Made by a program: the position numbers and the translations under genes. A DNA stretch of 64,000 nt, from NCBI GenBank assembly GCA_934131175.1, contig CAKOZD010000003.1, positions 62,001 to 126,000 of the forward strand. Reading direction: 5' to 3'. The DNA comes from an uncultured Bacilli bacterium (lineage in GTDB: Bacteria > Bacillota_I > Bacilli_A > RF39 > UBA660). How positions within the stretch are numbered: the first letter of the stretch is position 1; the number at the start of each line of letters is the position of its first letter. Under the pieces are notes generated by a model. That model was not told the origin of the DNA, made no database searches, and was given only the letters and a program-made list of their open reading frames with translations. Of the stretch, positions 17,685 to 25,749 are shown piece after piece.

Positions 17685-18957
17685 AAAAGAATTTAAAACA
17701 TTCGCTGATAAAAATCCTGAAATAACATTTCATCAAACCGAAGAATGGGCTAATTTAAAAAAAGTAAATAACTGGGATGCTCACTATATAGGTCTTGAAG
17801 ATGATAATAAAAAAATAGTAGCAGGAGCATTACTACTATCAAAAACATTACCAATTATAAAGAAAAAAATGTTTTATTCTCCAAGAGGATTCTTAATAGA
17901 TTATAATGACAAAGATTTATTAAAAGAATTTACAGAAGAAATAAAAAAATATGCTAAAAAAGAAAATGCAATATTTATAAAAATAGATCCATTTGTTGAA
18001 TATCAAGAACATGATAATAATGGAGATATTGTAAAAGATGGCTACAATAACAAAGAAGCTGTAGAAAATCTTAAAAGTTTAGGCTACAAATTTTTTGGTT
18101 TTAACTTAATGCAAGATACACTTCAACCAAGATGGATGCATGTAATTGAAACTAAGGATAGAACTCTTGATGACGTTATGAAAGACATGGAATCAAAGAC
18201 AAGACAAATTCTTAGAAAAAATGAAAAATGTGGAATAACAACAAGAGAAATAACAAGAGACGAACTTCCAATATTTAAAGATATAATGAAACATACAAGT
18301 GATAGACGTGAATTTGTAGATAGACCTCTATCATATTATGAAGCAATGTGGGATGCCCTACATGATAGTGGTATCTTAAAAATACTAATTGCAGAAATAG
18401 ACTTTAATAAATATGAAAAAAACACATTACAAGAAAAAGAAGAAATAGAAAAGAATTTAAAAGATAGAATCTATAAAAAAGAAAAAAACATCTTAAAAAT
18501 GAATGAGAAAAAATACAATTCTAGTAATAAACAAGATGAAGAAGCAATTAAACGTCTTGAAAAACAACTTGAAAAAATAAAAGAATTAAAAGATGAATAT
18601 GGCGATAAAGAAATATTAGGAGGAATACTTTTCCTAATATACGGAAATGAAGTACTTTCTCTTCATGGAGGAAGTCATGCTAAACTTATGCAATTCCAAT
18701 CAGCATATACAATTCATTTTGAAGGTGTAAAAATGGCTGTTGAAGGAAATTACAATAGATATAACTTCTATGGAATAACTGGAGATTTCAGAAAAGAAAA
18801 TCCATTATATGGATTATATTTATTTAAAAAAAGTTTCGGAGGCCATGTTGTAGAATTAATTGGAGAATATGATTTAGTAGTTTCAAAATTCTGGTATACA
18901 GTGTATAATTTAGCATTTAAAACATATCATAAACTTAAAAACATAAAAAATAAGTGA
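17662..18957 (+). CDS. FemABX-type peptidoglycan bridge aminoacyltransferase (second copy)
   Basis: A 431-residue paralogue of the preceding protein with the same plan: TFHQTEEWANLKK near the start, MFYSPRGFLIDY and IFIKIDPFVEY in the first GNAT half, a coiled-coil arm (about 248-310), then GGILFLIYGNEVLSLHGGSH, YNFYGITGDF and GLYLFKKSFGGHVVELIGEYDLV. GAAGGAGTTGCAAA lies inside the end of the first gene, so translation is coupled. Two different FemABX enzymes in tandem suggest a bridge of at least two residues built in sequence, as with FemA/FemB or MurM/MurN. Confidence 0.93.
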   Translation: MKLKKLTKKEFKTFADKNPEITFHQTEEWANLKKVNNWDAHYIGLEDDNKKIVAGALLLSKTLPIIKKKMFYSPRGFLIDYNDKDLLKEFTEEIKKYAKKENAIFIKIDPFVEYQEHDNNGDIVKDGYNNKEAVENLKSLGYKFFGFNLMQDTLQPRWMHVIETKDRTLDDVMKDMESKTRQILRKNEKCGITTREITRDELPIFKDIMKHTSDRREFVDRPLSYYEAMWDALHDSGILKILIAEIDFNKYEKNTLQEKEEIEKNLKDRIYKKEKNILKMNEKKYNSSNKQDEEAIKRLEKQLEKIKELKDEYGDKEILGGILFLIYGNEVLSLHGGSHAKLMQFQSAYTIHFEGVKMAVEGNYNRYNFYGITGDFRKENPLYGLYLFKKSFGGHVVELIGEYDLVVSKFWYTVYNLAFKTYHKLKNIKNK

Positions 18958-18980
18958 TAAAACAAAATCACTTATTTTTT
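18947..18980. terminator. Bidirectional terminator after the FemABX operon
   Basis: AAATAAGTGAT and ATCACTTATTT (about 18949-18977) form an 11-bp stem with an eight-base loop and T-runs on both sides. It ends both the FemABX operon and the converging WXG-hydrolase cluster. Confidence 0.85.
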
Positions 18981-19766
18981 TTATACTTCACCATAAGTAT
19001 CCCAGTAATCAGATTGAGCAGTATTACCACGAGTAACAGCAACACTCTCTTTATTAGCAGGTATTTCAAAATCAGTTGTCCACTTAGCTGCTGCTTGATA
19101 AGCACCATCCTTGGTATTAGGAACATTTTGAAGAGTATTATAAACACCTGGATAACTACTTTTTAATTCATGAACTAAATATGAAAGTTGACCATCTAAA
19201 GATGAAGCATCTAGATTATTAGAACTACAGTAGTTTTTTAAATTAGTCCACCTACCATTATGCCACTGACAAATACCATAAGAAGTTCCACCATCACCTA
19301 AAGCTTGGGTATTAAAACTAGACTCATGTTGAATATTAGCCATAATTCCGCATATAGCAGCATTATTAAAACCTTGACTTGCTAAATAATTATACACTTT
19401 ATCCTTTGTTTCATTACCAGTAGAAACATTACTAGTAGTACTAGTATTAATTGTACCAGAATCAATTCTTAAAACGGTATTTGATGCTGATTCATCACCA
19501 TTTTTATAATTAGTAGCAGTTTCAGTAATATAAGAACTAATTTTTGAAAAATTATCTAAAATTTGTGTAACACTTGCATCTACTTCAGAAAAACCATTCA
19601 CTGCTTCATCACAAAGTGGTCCCATAAAAATACTTTCATTACTTAGATTAGTCTTGCACTCTGTAATTGTTGTTTTACTTGTATTTAGTGATTCAGTAAC
19701 CTTTGAAGTAGTTGATACTGCACTATCAAATATTCCATAATCAGATACACTATAATTCTCATTCAT
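18981..19766 (-). CDS. WXG/LXG-like protein with C-terminal phage-tail-type lysozyme domain
   Basis: The 261-residue protein has no signal peptide. Residues 1-100 are helical and LXG-like (IFMGPLCDEAVNGFSEVD at about 47-64 is typical of such domains). After a Ser/Thr linker, residues about 120-258 form a lysozyme-like muramidase domain of the Phage_lysozyme2 type: ICGIMANIQHESSFNTQALG with the likely catalytic Glu at 148, then SYGICQWHNGRW. It should cut the glycan strand outside the cell. ACGGAGG precedes the ATG. As the last gene of the cluster it is probably exported by a type VII (ESX) system encoded elsewhere. Confidence 0.85.
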   Translation of the reverse strand: MNENYSVSDYGIFDSAVSTTSKVTESLNTSKTTITECKTNLSNESIFMGPLCDEAVNGFSEVDASVTQILDNFSKISSYITETATNYKNGDESASNTVLRIDSGTINTSTTSNVSTGNETKDKVYNYLASQGFNNAAICGIMANIQHESSFNTQALGDGGTSYGICQWHNGRWTNLKNYCSSNNLDASSLDGQLSYLVHELKSSYPGVYNTLQNVPNTKDGAYQAAAKWTTDFEIPANKESVAVTRGNTAQSDYWDTYGEV

Positions 19767-19861
19767 AAAAATACCTCCGTACTATATCAATATAATTTTA
19801 TCATTAAAAATAATAGATAACAATCTAATTACAATTTAAATAAAAAAATTTACAAAAAAAT

Positions 19862-19887
19862 ACAAAAAAAGTGGTTTCCCACTTTTT
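19862..19887 (-). terminator. Internal terminator after the third WXG100 gene
   Basis: On the minus strand AAAAAGTGG-GAAA-CCACTTTTT forms a 9-bp stem capped by a stable GAAA tetraloop, followed by T-rich sequence. It should reduce expression of the lysozyme gene relative to the WXG100 genes unless readthrough occurs or that gene has its own promoter. Confidence 0.75.
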
Positions 19888-20185
19888 AGATATTTGCAAT
19901 TGTTTGACTTGCAGCAGTATCTGCTTCTTCGTTTGCAGCAGTTACATTATAAATATGAGTCTTCATTGCTACTACTTTATCATAAAATACTTGATAATTT
20001 TGACGAATTTCATCATATCTTGCTTTTGCTTCTTCAGCACCAGCACTTTCCCAGTTTGAACCATATAAACTGCTCATAACATTATTTAATTCATCAAAAA
20101 TCATCATAATATTATCTGCATTTTTTTGAACACCATCAGCATAACTTCTTGCTCCGGCATAATCCTTCTCTTCAAATTCATTCAT
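19886..20185 (-). CDS. WXG100 family protein (WES variant)
   Basis: A 99-residue helical-hairpin protein of ESX/WXG100 type. The turn motif WXG is WES at residues 45-47 (SNWESAGAEEAKARYDEI). Two amphipathic helices flank the turn, and the length is canonical. Such proteins are substrates and structural partners of type VII secretion, usually as dimers. TAGGAGGTTAGATATTC precedes the ATG. It lies 17 bases after another WXG100 gene, suggesting a heterodimer pair. Confidence 0.85.
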   Translation of the reverse strand: MNEFEEKDYAGARSYADGVQKNADNIMMIFDELNNVMSSLYGSNWESAGAEEAKARYDEIRQNYQVFYDKVVAMKTHIYNVTAANEEADTAASQTIANI

Positions 20186-20202
20186 GAATATCTAACCTCC
20201 TA

Positions 20203-20499
20203 TTAAAATAAATGTGCTCCAGCATTGGCATTGTCTTCTTCAGTTCTATTAAGAATATTTGCACCTCTACTAATTGCTTCACCTAAATCATTTAATAATT
20301 GTTGGAAAGCATTTAAGTTTTGTGCTTGAACCTCATATGACTTATTAAATTCATTTGCAGAAAGACCTCTCCAAATACTCATTAAACCATCTATATTATT
20401 TCTTAAACTAGATAATTCATTTGCAAATTCTTCTGCATTTGCTACAGTTTGCTTACCATTAGCATCCATAGCTCCAGTATTAACACTTAAACCTGACAT
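20203..20499 (-). CDS. WXG100 family protein
   Basis: A 98-residue protein with WRG at residues 43-45 (GLMSIWRGLSANEF) between two amphipathic helices, the standard ESX-A/B-like fold. AGGAGGATTATTTTT fixes the start at ATG 20499; the longer open frame upstream is non-coding. It sits between two other WXG100 genes and is expected to be secreted through the type VII pathway as a dimer with a neighbour. Confidence 0.88.
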   Translation of the reverse strand: MSGLSVNTGAMDANGKQTVANAEEFANELSSLRNNIDGLMSIWRGLSANEFNKSYEVQAQNLNAFQQLLNDLGEAISRGANILNRTEEDNANAGAHLF

Positions 20500-20578
20500 A
20501 AAAATAATCCTCCTATCTTTAACTAAATTATATATAAAGTATAAATAATATACAATACCTATTACAGCAAGTTTACAC

Positions 20579-20866
20579 TTAAATTTCCAAAGCAGCAAGT
20601 TCTCCTTCAAGTGATTCAATATTCTGAGAAGCCTGCTTAATAAATTCACCCAAATTGTTAATATATTCAGCACTTGCTTTAGCAGTTTCTACTTGACTGT
20701 TACATGTAGTTTGAAAAGAACTCTTAGCACTACCAGACCAAGAAGATAAATCACTCTCAATTTGACTAGCATAACCACTAATTGATGTTTCAATATCTGT
20801 AGCAGCTGTACATAATTTTTCTCCTATAGATGTTACTTGACTAAAATCACACACAAATTTTGCCAT
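20579..20866 (-). CDS. WXG100 family protein with N-terminal Cys
   Basis: A 95-residue protein with WSG at residues 43-45 (ESDLSSWSGSAKSSF) between two helices. It has Cys at 6, 19 and 55, unusual for WXG100 proteins. AAGGAGGTAT overlaps the end of the upstream Gly/Ser-rich gene, and only one base separates stop and start, so translation is coupled. It is the first of three WXG100 proteins in a row. Confidence 0.87.
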   Translation of the reverse strand: MAKFVCDFSQVTSIGEKLCTAATDIETSISGYASQIESDLSSWSGSAKSSFQTTCNSQVETAKASAEYINNLGEFIKQASQNIESLEGELAALEI

Positions 20867-20867
20867 A

Positions 20868-22013
20868 TTATACCTCCTTAGTATCAGTCGTAGATGAAAC
20901 AGATGTCTCTTTTGATGTATTAGCATTTTCATTTATTAATGTAGTTATTGTACCAGATGGTTTAACATTATATTGTCCTGCATTTGTAACAATAGTTGTA
21001 TTATTTATCAAATTCTCAGAAATAGACATAGGTGTTTTATTTGCCCAATTTTCTTTATCAACTATAAAATTAATAACATTTTTAGACGCATCTGTAACTG
21101 TATTAGTACCTACTACACATTCAACAACAGTACCATCTTCTTGAGTAAACTTAATTACATCTCCAACCTCACCAACAGTACTATCACAAGCAATTACATA
21201 TTTACCATCAACCAAAGCATACCCTGTATTAGAATCATAATTAAATGTTGCATCATTAAATAATTCTTTTGACTTATCAGTTACTTTATCACTATTAATA
21301 TAAGCATAATTTACATCTTTTAATTTAGTAGTAACTTTCTCTTCTGAAGTATCTGAAGAATTATTAGTAGACTCATTTTTAGTTTCTTCTTTTGTTGTAT
21401 CATCTTGTTTATTACTTTCGCTGTCTTCTACAAGTTTTTCTTTTTCAATACCAGAAATTTCTTCATTTACACTTTCTTTAACATCAGAAACATTATTTGA
21501 TACTAAACCTGACATAACTGCTCCTTCAGCAAGAGATACTTGAGAAGCAATTCCTTTTGAACTGTTTCCAGAATATCCGCCTCCAGAATATGACCCTCCA
21601 CCGGAGTATCCTCCCCCAGAATATGAACCACTTCCAGAGTATCCTCCACCTGATGTTCCACCTCCGGAATAGTTTCCTCCAGATGATGAATTATCACTAG
21701 ATGATGAACTTCCACTAGTCGAAGTACTACTAGATGAATAATTATCACTTCCATCAAACTTCATACTACTTTGTAATTCAGTATGAGCTGACACAACATT
21801 TTCAAGTATTGCTGATGTATTTGTTATTTTTGTAGAACATGCCTCTACATTACTTGCTAAAACACTTTTTGCACCAGCAAAATCAAAACCATCTTCACAA
21901 CTTGTATCATAACCATTAATTGAACTACTAACTTCACTAACTTGTGATGCAAGTGAACTAATTGCACTTGCAGTCGATGTTAAAGCATCTGTTTCTAACA
22001 TAAAAACTGCCAT
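20868..22013 (-). CDS. WXG/LXG-like protein with Gly/Ser/Tyr repeat and C-terminal beta domain
   Basis: The 381-residue protein has three parts. Residues 1-85 are helical and LXG-like (MLETDALTSTASAISSLASQVSEVSSSING, DFAGAKSVL). Residues about 92-150 are a Ser-rich then Gly/Ser/Tyr repeat linker. After an acidic Glu/Asn/Ser stretch, residues about 235-360 look like a small beta barrel (GYALVDGKYVIACDSTVGEVGDVIKF, DGTVVECVVG), similar to double-psi barrel or 3D-type domains found in secreted wall proteins. AAAAGGAGGAAAATT precedes the ATG. Catalytic residues were not identified. It is probably secreted with its WXG100 neighbours. Confidence 0.75.
   Translation of the reverse strand: MAVFMLETDALTSTASAISSLASQVSEVSSSINGYDTSCEDGFDFAGAKSVLASNVEACSTKITNTSAILENVVSAHTELQSSMKFDGSDNYSSSSTSTSGSSSSSDNSSSGGNYSGGGTSGGGYSGSGSYSGGGYSGGGSYSGGGYSGNSSKGIASQVSLAEGAVMSGLVSNNVSDVKESVNEEISGIEKEKLVEDSESNKQDDTTKEETKNESTNNSSDTSEEKVTTKLKDVNYAYINSDKVTDKSKELFNDATFNYDSNTGYALVDGKYVIACDSTVGEVGDVIKFTQEDGTVVECVVGTNTVTDASKNVINFIVDKENWANKTPMSISENLINNTTIVTNAGQYNVKPSGTITTLINENANTSKETSVSSTTDTKEV
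21564..21695 (-). repeat. Coding Gly/Ser/Tyr repeat
   Basis: Imperfect repeats of about 7-11 codons (SYSGGGYSGGG type) encode residues about 107-150 of the preceding protein. Such tracts can vary in copy number by slippage. Confidence 0.75.
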
Positions 22014-22027
22014 AATTTTCCTCCTTT

Positions 22028-22984
22028 TTAAACATCTTTAGGGTCCCATTGATCAAGACCATACATCTCAACAAGACTAATTAAATTACTAGAATAATCT
22101 AAACTCGTTGCATATCCACACTCTCTAACTGCAACACAAGCATCTTTATAATTTTTTGATTCTATTACTTTTTTATATCTATCTGAATTTAATAATTTAG
22201 CATGATCTACTATAGAGTCATCTATCGAATCATAATCTCTAAAATCAGCATTTATTGTGTATCTAGAGCCATCAGGATTTTGTTCACCAGTTTGACAATT
22301 AATTGTTTTTCCAGTCCAATTACTTCCTGCCTTGATTCCAAAAATATTATTTCCAATCTTTGATTTACCCCATCCAGTTTCTAATATTGCTTGAGCCATT
22401 GTTAATGATGGTAACACTCCATACTTGTTATACGCCTCAACTGCACCATCTTTAATAGAATTAACAAAGTCTAAATTTGCACCAGTTAACTCTCTTGTTC
22501 CACAATTTACATATGCTGATGCTGTAGCACTTCCCTTTGTTCCAGTAAAAGTTGCATTACTACTTACACTTCCCGACACAGAAGTTGCTGTTAGCTTACT
22601 TGAAGAAGCTGTGGCTAAAGAACTTTCAATTTCAGCTTTCAAACTATTCATTTTTTCTGTATACTCACTTACTTGATTTGAATAAGTAGATTGTGCAGCA
22701 CTATCGTTTAAACTATTTGCTTGACTTAAATTACTTTGTGCTGCTTTCAACGCATCCTTATAACTTTTATACTCTTCATATTTATCACATGCTGTTGCAA
22801 AAGCACTCATGCCACTTTCAATTGCACTAGTATATTCTGATACAAATGCCTCAGCCTTAGAAATAATAGAATCATGCGATGTACCTTTCCAAGAACCATC
22901 AAGCCCACTAATTTGAGAAGAATAATCACTAAGGGTAGAAGTAATTGTACTCAAATCACCATTAACAGTTCCACTACTAACCAT
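22028..22984 (-). CDS. WXG-like protein with C-terminal glucosaminidase domain
   Basis: The 318-residue protein starts with a helical WXG-like domain (residues 1-about 130, LDGSWKGTSHDSI with WKG at 32-34), almost identical to that of the next gene upstream. After a Ser/Thr linker, residues about 168-318 form a FlgJ/LytG-type N-acetylglucosaminidase: LPSLTMAQAILETGWGKSKIG with the likely catalytic Glu at 202, then NNIFGIKAG and a conserved YKKVIESKNY region. It should cut peptidoglycan glycan strands. TATGGAGGTGCAAT precedes the ATG. No Sec signal is present, so export through type VII secretion is inferred. Confidence 0.88.
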   Translation of the reverse strand: MVSSGTVNGDLSTITSTLSDYSSQISGLDGSWKGTSHDSIISKAEAFVSEYTSAIESGMSAFATACDKYEEYKSYKDALKAAQSNLSQANSLNDSAAQSTYSNQVSEYTEKMNSLKAEIESSLATASSSKLTATSVSGSVSSNATFTGTKGSATASAYVNCGTRELTGANLDFVNSIKDGAVEAYNKYGVLPSLTMAQAILETGWGKSKIGNNIFGIKAGSNWTGKTINCQTGEQNPDGSRYTINADFRDYDSIDDSIVDHAKLLNSDRYKKVIESKNYKDACVAVRECGYATSLDYSSNLISLVEMYGLDQWDPKDV

Positions 22985-23008
22985 ATTGCACCTCCATATT
23001 AATAAATC

Positions 23009-23902
23009 TTATAAAGTTGAAGTACCTGAATATCTCAACACACCATCCCATGGATGATCATAATAATTTCCAACACATACTTCTTTGCCTGATGAATCTC
23101 CATCTACTCCATCTTTATTACTATGTGCACCTACATTTTGACCGTTACCAATATACATTTCTGTATGACTATCTTCATCCAATAAAACATCTCCTGGTTG
23201 TAAGTCACTTACATTAGGATTACCTGGAATCCACTCAAAACCACTATTAACAAAAGCATTTCTCATATTACCAGTATATGTTGCTCCATTATCTTTAACA
23301 GGAATTCCTGCTGATTGATATGCTGTAATAACAAAAGAAGAACAATCGTAGTTTGGATTTCCCCAGCGTGTATTTTGAGAATATCCAACAGAATCATCCG
23401 CAGCAGTATTCAAAGCCCAATCAATAGCTCCTTGAACACCACCACTTACAGACATAACACTAGCTCCACCTGATGCACCACTGACACCACCAGATATTGA
23501 TGTTGCTGTTAACTTGTTTGAAGATGCTGTAGATAATAAACTCTCAATTTCTGACTTTAAACTATTCATTTTCTCTGTATATTCACTCACTTGATTAGAG
23601 TAAGTTGATTGTGCTCCACTATCATTTAAACTATTCGCTTGACTTAAATTACTTTGTGCAACTTTCAAAGCATCTTTATAAGACTTGTATTCTTCATATT
23701 TATCACATGCCGATGCAAAAGCACTCATTCCGCTATCAATAGCACTAGTATATTCAGATACAAATGCCTCAGCTTTAGAAATAATAGAATCATGTGATGT
23801 TCCTCTCCAAGAACCATCAAGTCCACTAATTTGAGAACTATAACTACTTAAAAGTGACTTTATAGAACTCAAATCACTATTAACTGAGCCACTACTAACC
23901 AT
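23009..23902 (-). CDS. WXG-like protein with C-terminal NlpC/P60-type peptidase domain
   Basis: The 297-residue protein shares its N-terminal WXG-like domain (LDGSWRGTSHDSI, WRG at 32-34) with the downstream glucosaminidase protein. Residues about 155-295 form a Cys-His peptidase of the NlpC/P60 (or related CHAP) group: Cys187 in NYDCSSFV, His246 in SHTEMYIGNG and His260 in VGAHS. It should cleave peptide stems of peptidoglycan. TAGAGGAGGATAAAGT precedes the ATG. It is the first gene of the cluster behind a recognisable promoter. Confidence 0.88.
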   Translation of the reverse strand: MVSSGSVNSDLSSIKSLLSSYSSQISGLDGSWRGTSHDSIISKAEAFVSEYTSAIDSGMSAFASACDKYEEYKSYKDALKVAQSNLSQANSLNDSGAQSTYSNQVSEYTEKMNSLKSEIESLLSTASSNKLTATSISGGVSGASGGASVMSVSGGVQGAIDWALNTAADDSVGYSQNTRWGNPNYDCSSFVITAYQSAGIPVKDNGATYTGNMRNAFVNSGFEWIPGNPNVSDLQPGDVLLDEDSHTEMYIGNGQNVGAHSNKDGVDGDSSGKEVCVGNYYDHPWDGVLRYSGTSTL

Positions 23903-23932
23903 ACTTTATCCTCCTCTACTATCTATAATAGT

Positions 23933-23961
23933 ATTTTATCACTTAAGTTTAACAATAACAA
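23933..23961 (-). promoter_or_regulatory. Promoter of the WXG-hydrolase cluster
   Basis: On the minus strand TTGTTA (23961-23956) and TAAAAT (23938-23933) are 17 bp apart, upstream of the first gene. Confidence 0.5.
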
Positions 23962-24019
23962 ATTATTTCTTCTAAATATATATAAGTTTACTTTTATATA
24001 CAAAAAAGATAGCAAACTA

Positions 24020-25678
24020 CTATCTCTTAGATTCCTTATTAAAATTCTTTTTTATATTATTAATAAACTTCTTACCAAAAATCTTTTCAAAACACCCAGC
24101 TTTATAAGCATAAAAGAAATATATAAAACAACCAATTAATCCATAAAAAACAATTATTAAAATATTTAAAACTCTACTACGAGAATATATAGGTATTAAA
24201 AACTTAATAACAAAAAGTAACATTATCATTAATACTGTACCACAAATATAATCAACAAGATTTTTAATTAAATTTTCATATAAAACATTATATTTTTTCT
24301 TCAATAAGATTAAAGCAATAACAAAAGTCGTAAAATATCCAATAATGCTAGCAGTAATTACACCATAGTAAGCAGGAAAACTCATTTTATTAAATGCATA
24401 TAATAAATTATTATTTAATATTAACTTTAATACTACTCCTATAGATAAACTGATAAACATACCTTTATAGTCCTTATAGCATTGAAGTATTGTTACTACT
24501 ATTGTTGCTAAAGACATAAAAAGTCCAACAAAAATATAGTAACTCAAAACATTAGGTCCATATAAACTATTTCCATAGAAAAGATACCAAATAGGCTTTG
24601 CTAAAAAGCTAATTCCAAAAGTAATTGGTAGTGCTAAAAATAATAATATATTTAAAGATTGAATTACTTTATCATTACAACCTTTATAATCTTTCTTAAC
24701 AATACTAGATGATAAATTTGGTATTAAATTTACAATTATTCCACTAGAGATTGCTAAAATAATCATATTAAATTTAGCTCCCCAAGTAGATAACATAGAA
24801 TAAATAGTTTCAGCATCAACTGTACTATATGATACTTTAACAAGTCCTTTTACAACAGTAACCATATCTATTGTATTATAAAGAGATTTAAATAAATCTA
24901 TCATAATAAAAGGTACAGCATATGTAAGAAGTTTTTTAAATATTTCTTTATCTGATACAATTGGTTCATTCTTTTTTATTAATTTATCATTAAATTTATT
25001 TTTATTCTTTCTTAATTTATTTACTAAATACAAATAAGAAATTATAGCACCTGCTGTTGCTCCAAAAAGAGCAATTCCAACAGCACTACTTATACTAAGA
25101 TGAAATACTTTTATAGCACTTAAACTACCAAAGATAATAATAAACACTCTAAATAACTGTTCTATTACTTGTGATATTGATGGTGGACTCATAAACCTGT
25201 GTCCTTCAAAATAACCTCTATATATACTAAGTACTGGAACAATTAATATAGCTGTACCAATAACTCTAATAACAAAAGAAATATCTTCTATACTATTACC
25301 ACCAGTAGCATTACCAAGAATACCTTTAGCAATTACTGGAGCAAAAAGCATTATAATTAAAAAACTAATAAATCCAAGAAGAAGTGATATTCTTTTACTA
25401 AGAGTAAATACCCTCTTTTTAGCCTTCATATAACCAAGAGTTTGATACTCAGATACTATTTTACTAATGGCAAGTGGAATACCCGCTGTAGAAATAGACA
25501 TAAAGAATAGATATATAGTATATGCATATCCATATAAAGCTCCACCTTCATCACCAATTATAGAATGAAAAGGAATTACATATAAAAGCCCTAAAATCTT
25601 TGTAATAACTATACCAATAGTAGTTATTATTGTCCCTTTTAAAAACGTACTTTTTTTCATTGTAGAATCTTTCTTCAT
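24020..25678 (-). CDS. MurJ/SpoVB-type lipid flippase (polysaccharide biosynthesis protein)
   Basis: The 552-residue protein has about 14 predicted membrane helices and belongs to the MVF/SpoVB branch of the MOP superfamily. TFLKGTIITTIGIVITKILGLLYVIPF near the start, YGYAYTIYLFFMSISTAGIPLAISKIVSEY and RGYFEGHRFMSPPSISQVIEQLFRV (about residues 150-175) are typical of the YtgP/MurJ-like proteins that move lipid II across the membrane in Bacilli. A role as the lipid II flippase, rather than a sporulation-specific one, is inferred. GGAGGATAAGTA precedes the ATG. A hairpin (GATAG/CTATC) with T-run at the 3' end (about 24003-24027) terminates it. Confidence 0.88.
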   Translation of the reverse strand: MKKDSTMKKSTFLKGTIITTIGIVITKILGLLYVIPFHSIIGDEGGALYGYAYTIYLFFMSISTAGIPLAISKIVSEYQTLGYMKAKKRVFTLSKRISLLLGFISFLIIMLFAPVIAKGILGNATGGNSIEDISFVIRVIGTAILIVPVLSIYRGYFEGHRFMSPPSISQVIEQLFRVFIIIFGSLSAIKVFHLSISSAVGIALFGATAGAIISYLYLVNKLRKNKNKFNDKLIKKNEPIVSDKEIFKKLLTYAVPFIMIDLFKSLYNTIDMVTVVKGLVKVSYSTVDAETIYSMLSTWGAKFNMIILAISSGIIVNLIPNLSSSIVKKDYKGCNDKVIQSLNILLFLALPITFGISFLAKPIWYLFYGNSLYGPNVLSYYIFVGLFMSLATIVVTILQCYKDYKGMFISLSIGVVLKLILNNNLLYAFNKMSFPAYYGVITASIIGYFTTFVIALILLKKKYNVLYENLIKNLVDYICGTVLMIMLLFVIKFLIPIYSRSRVLNILIIVFYGLIGCFIYFFYAYKAGCFEKIFGKKFINNIKKNFNKESKR

Positions 25679-25711
25679 TACTTATCCTCCATAATAATTT
25701 TATCATAATAC

Positions 25712-25747
25712 AAAAAAAAAGAATAATATTTTTAAATATCATTCTTT
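25712..25747 (-). terminator. Intrinsic terminator of the Fic gene
   Basis: On the minus strand AAAGAATGATATTT and its near-perfect partner AATATTATTCTTT form a long stem followed by a run of nine T. Confidence 0.75.
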
Positions 25748-25749
25748 AA

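Noticed and set aside
21564..21695. CRISPR array or tandem DNA repeat
   Set aside because: The periodic sequence is in frame and encodes a Gly/Ser/Tyr linker; repeats are imperfect and without spacers.
18981..23902. Prophage or phage lysis cassette
   Set aside because: Lysozyme, glucosaminidase and NlpC/P60 domains are phage-like, but all carry WXG/LXG-type N-termini, sit with WXG100 genes, and no capsid, tail, holin or integrase gene is seen.
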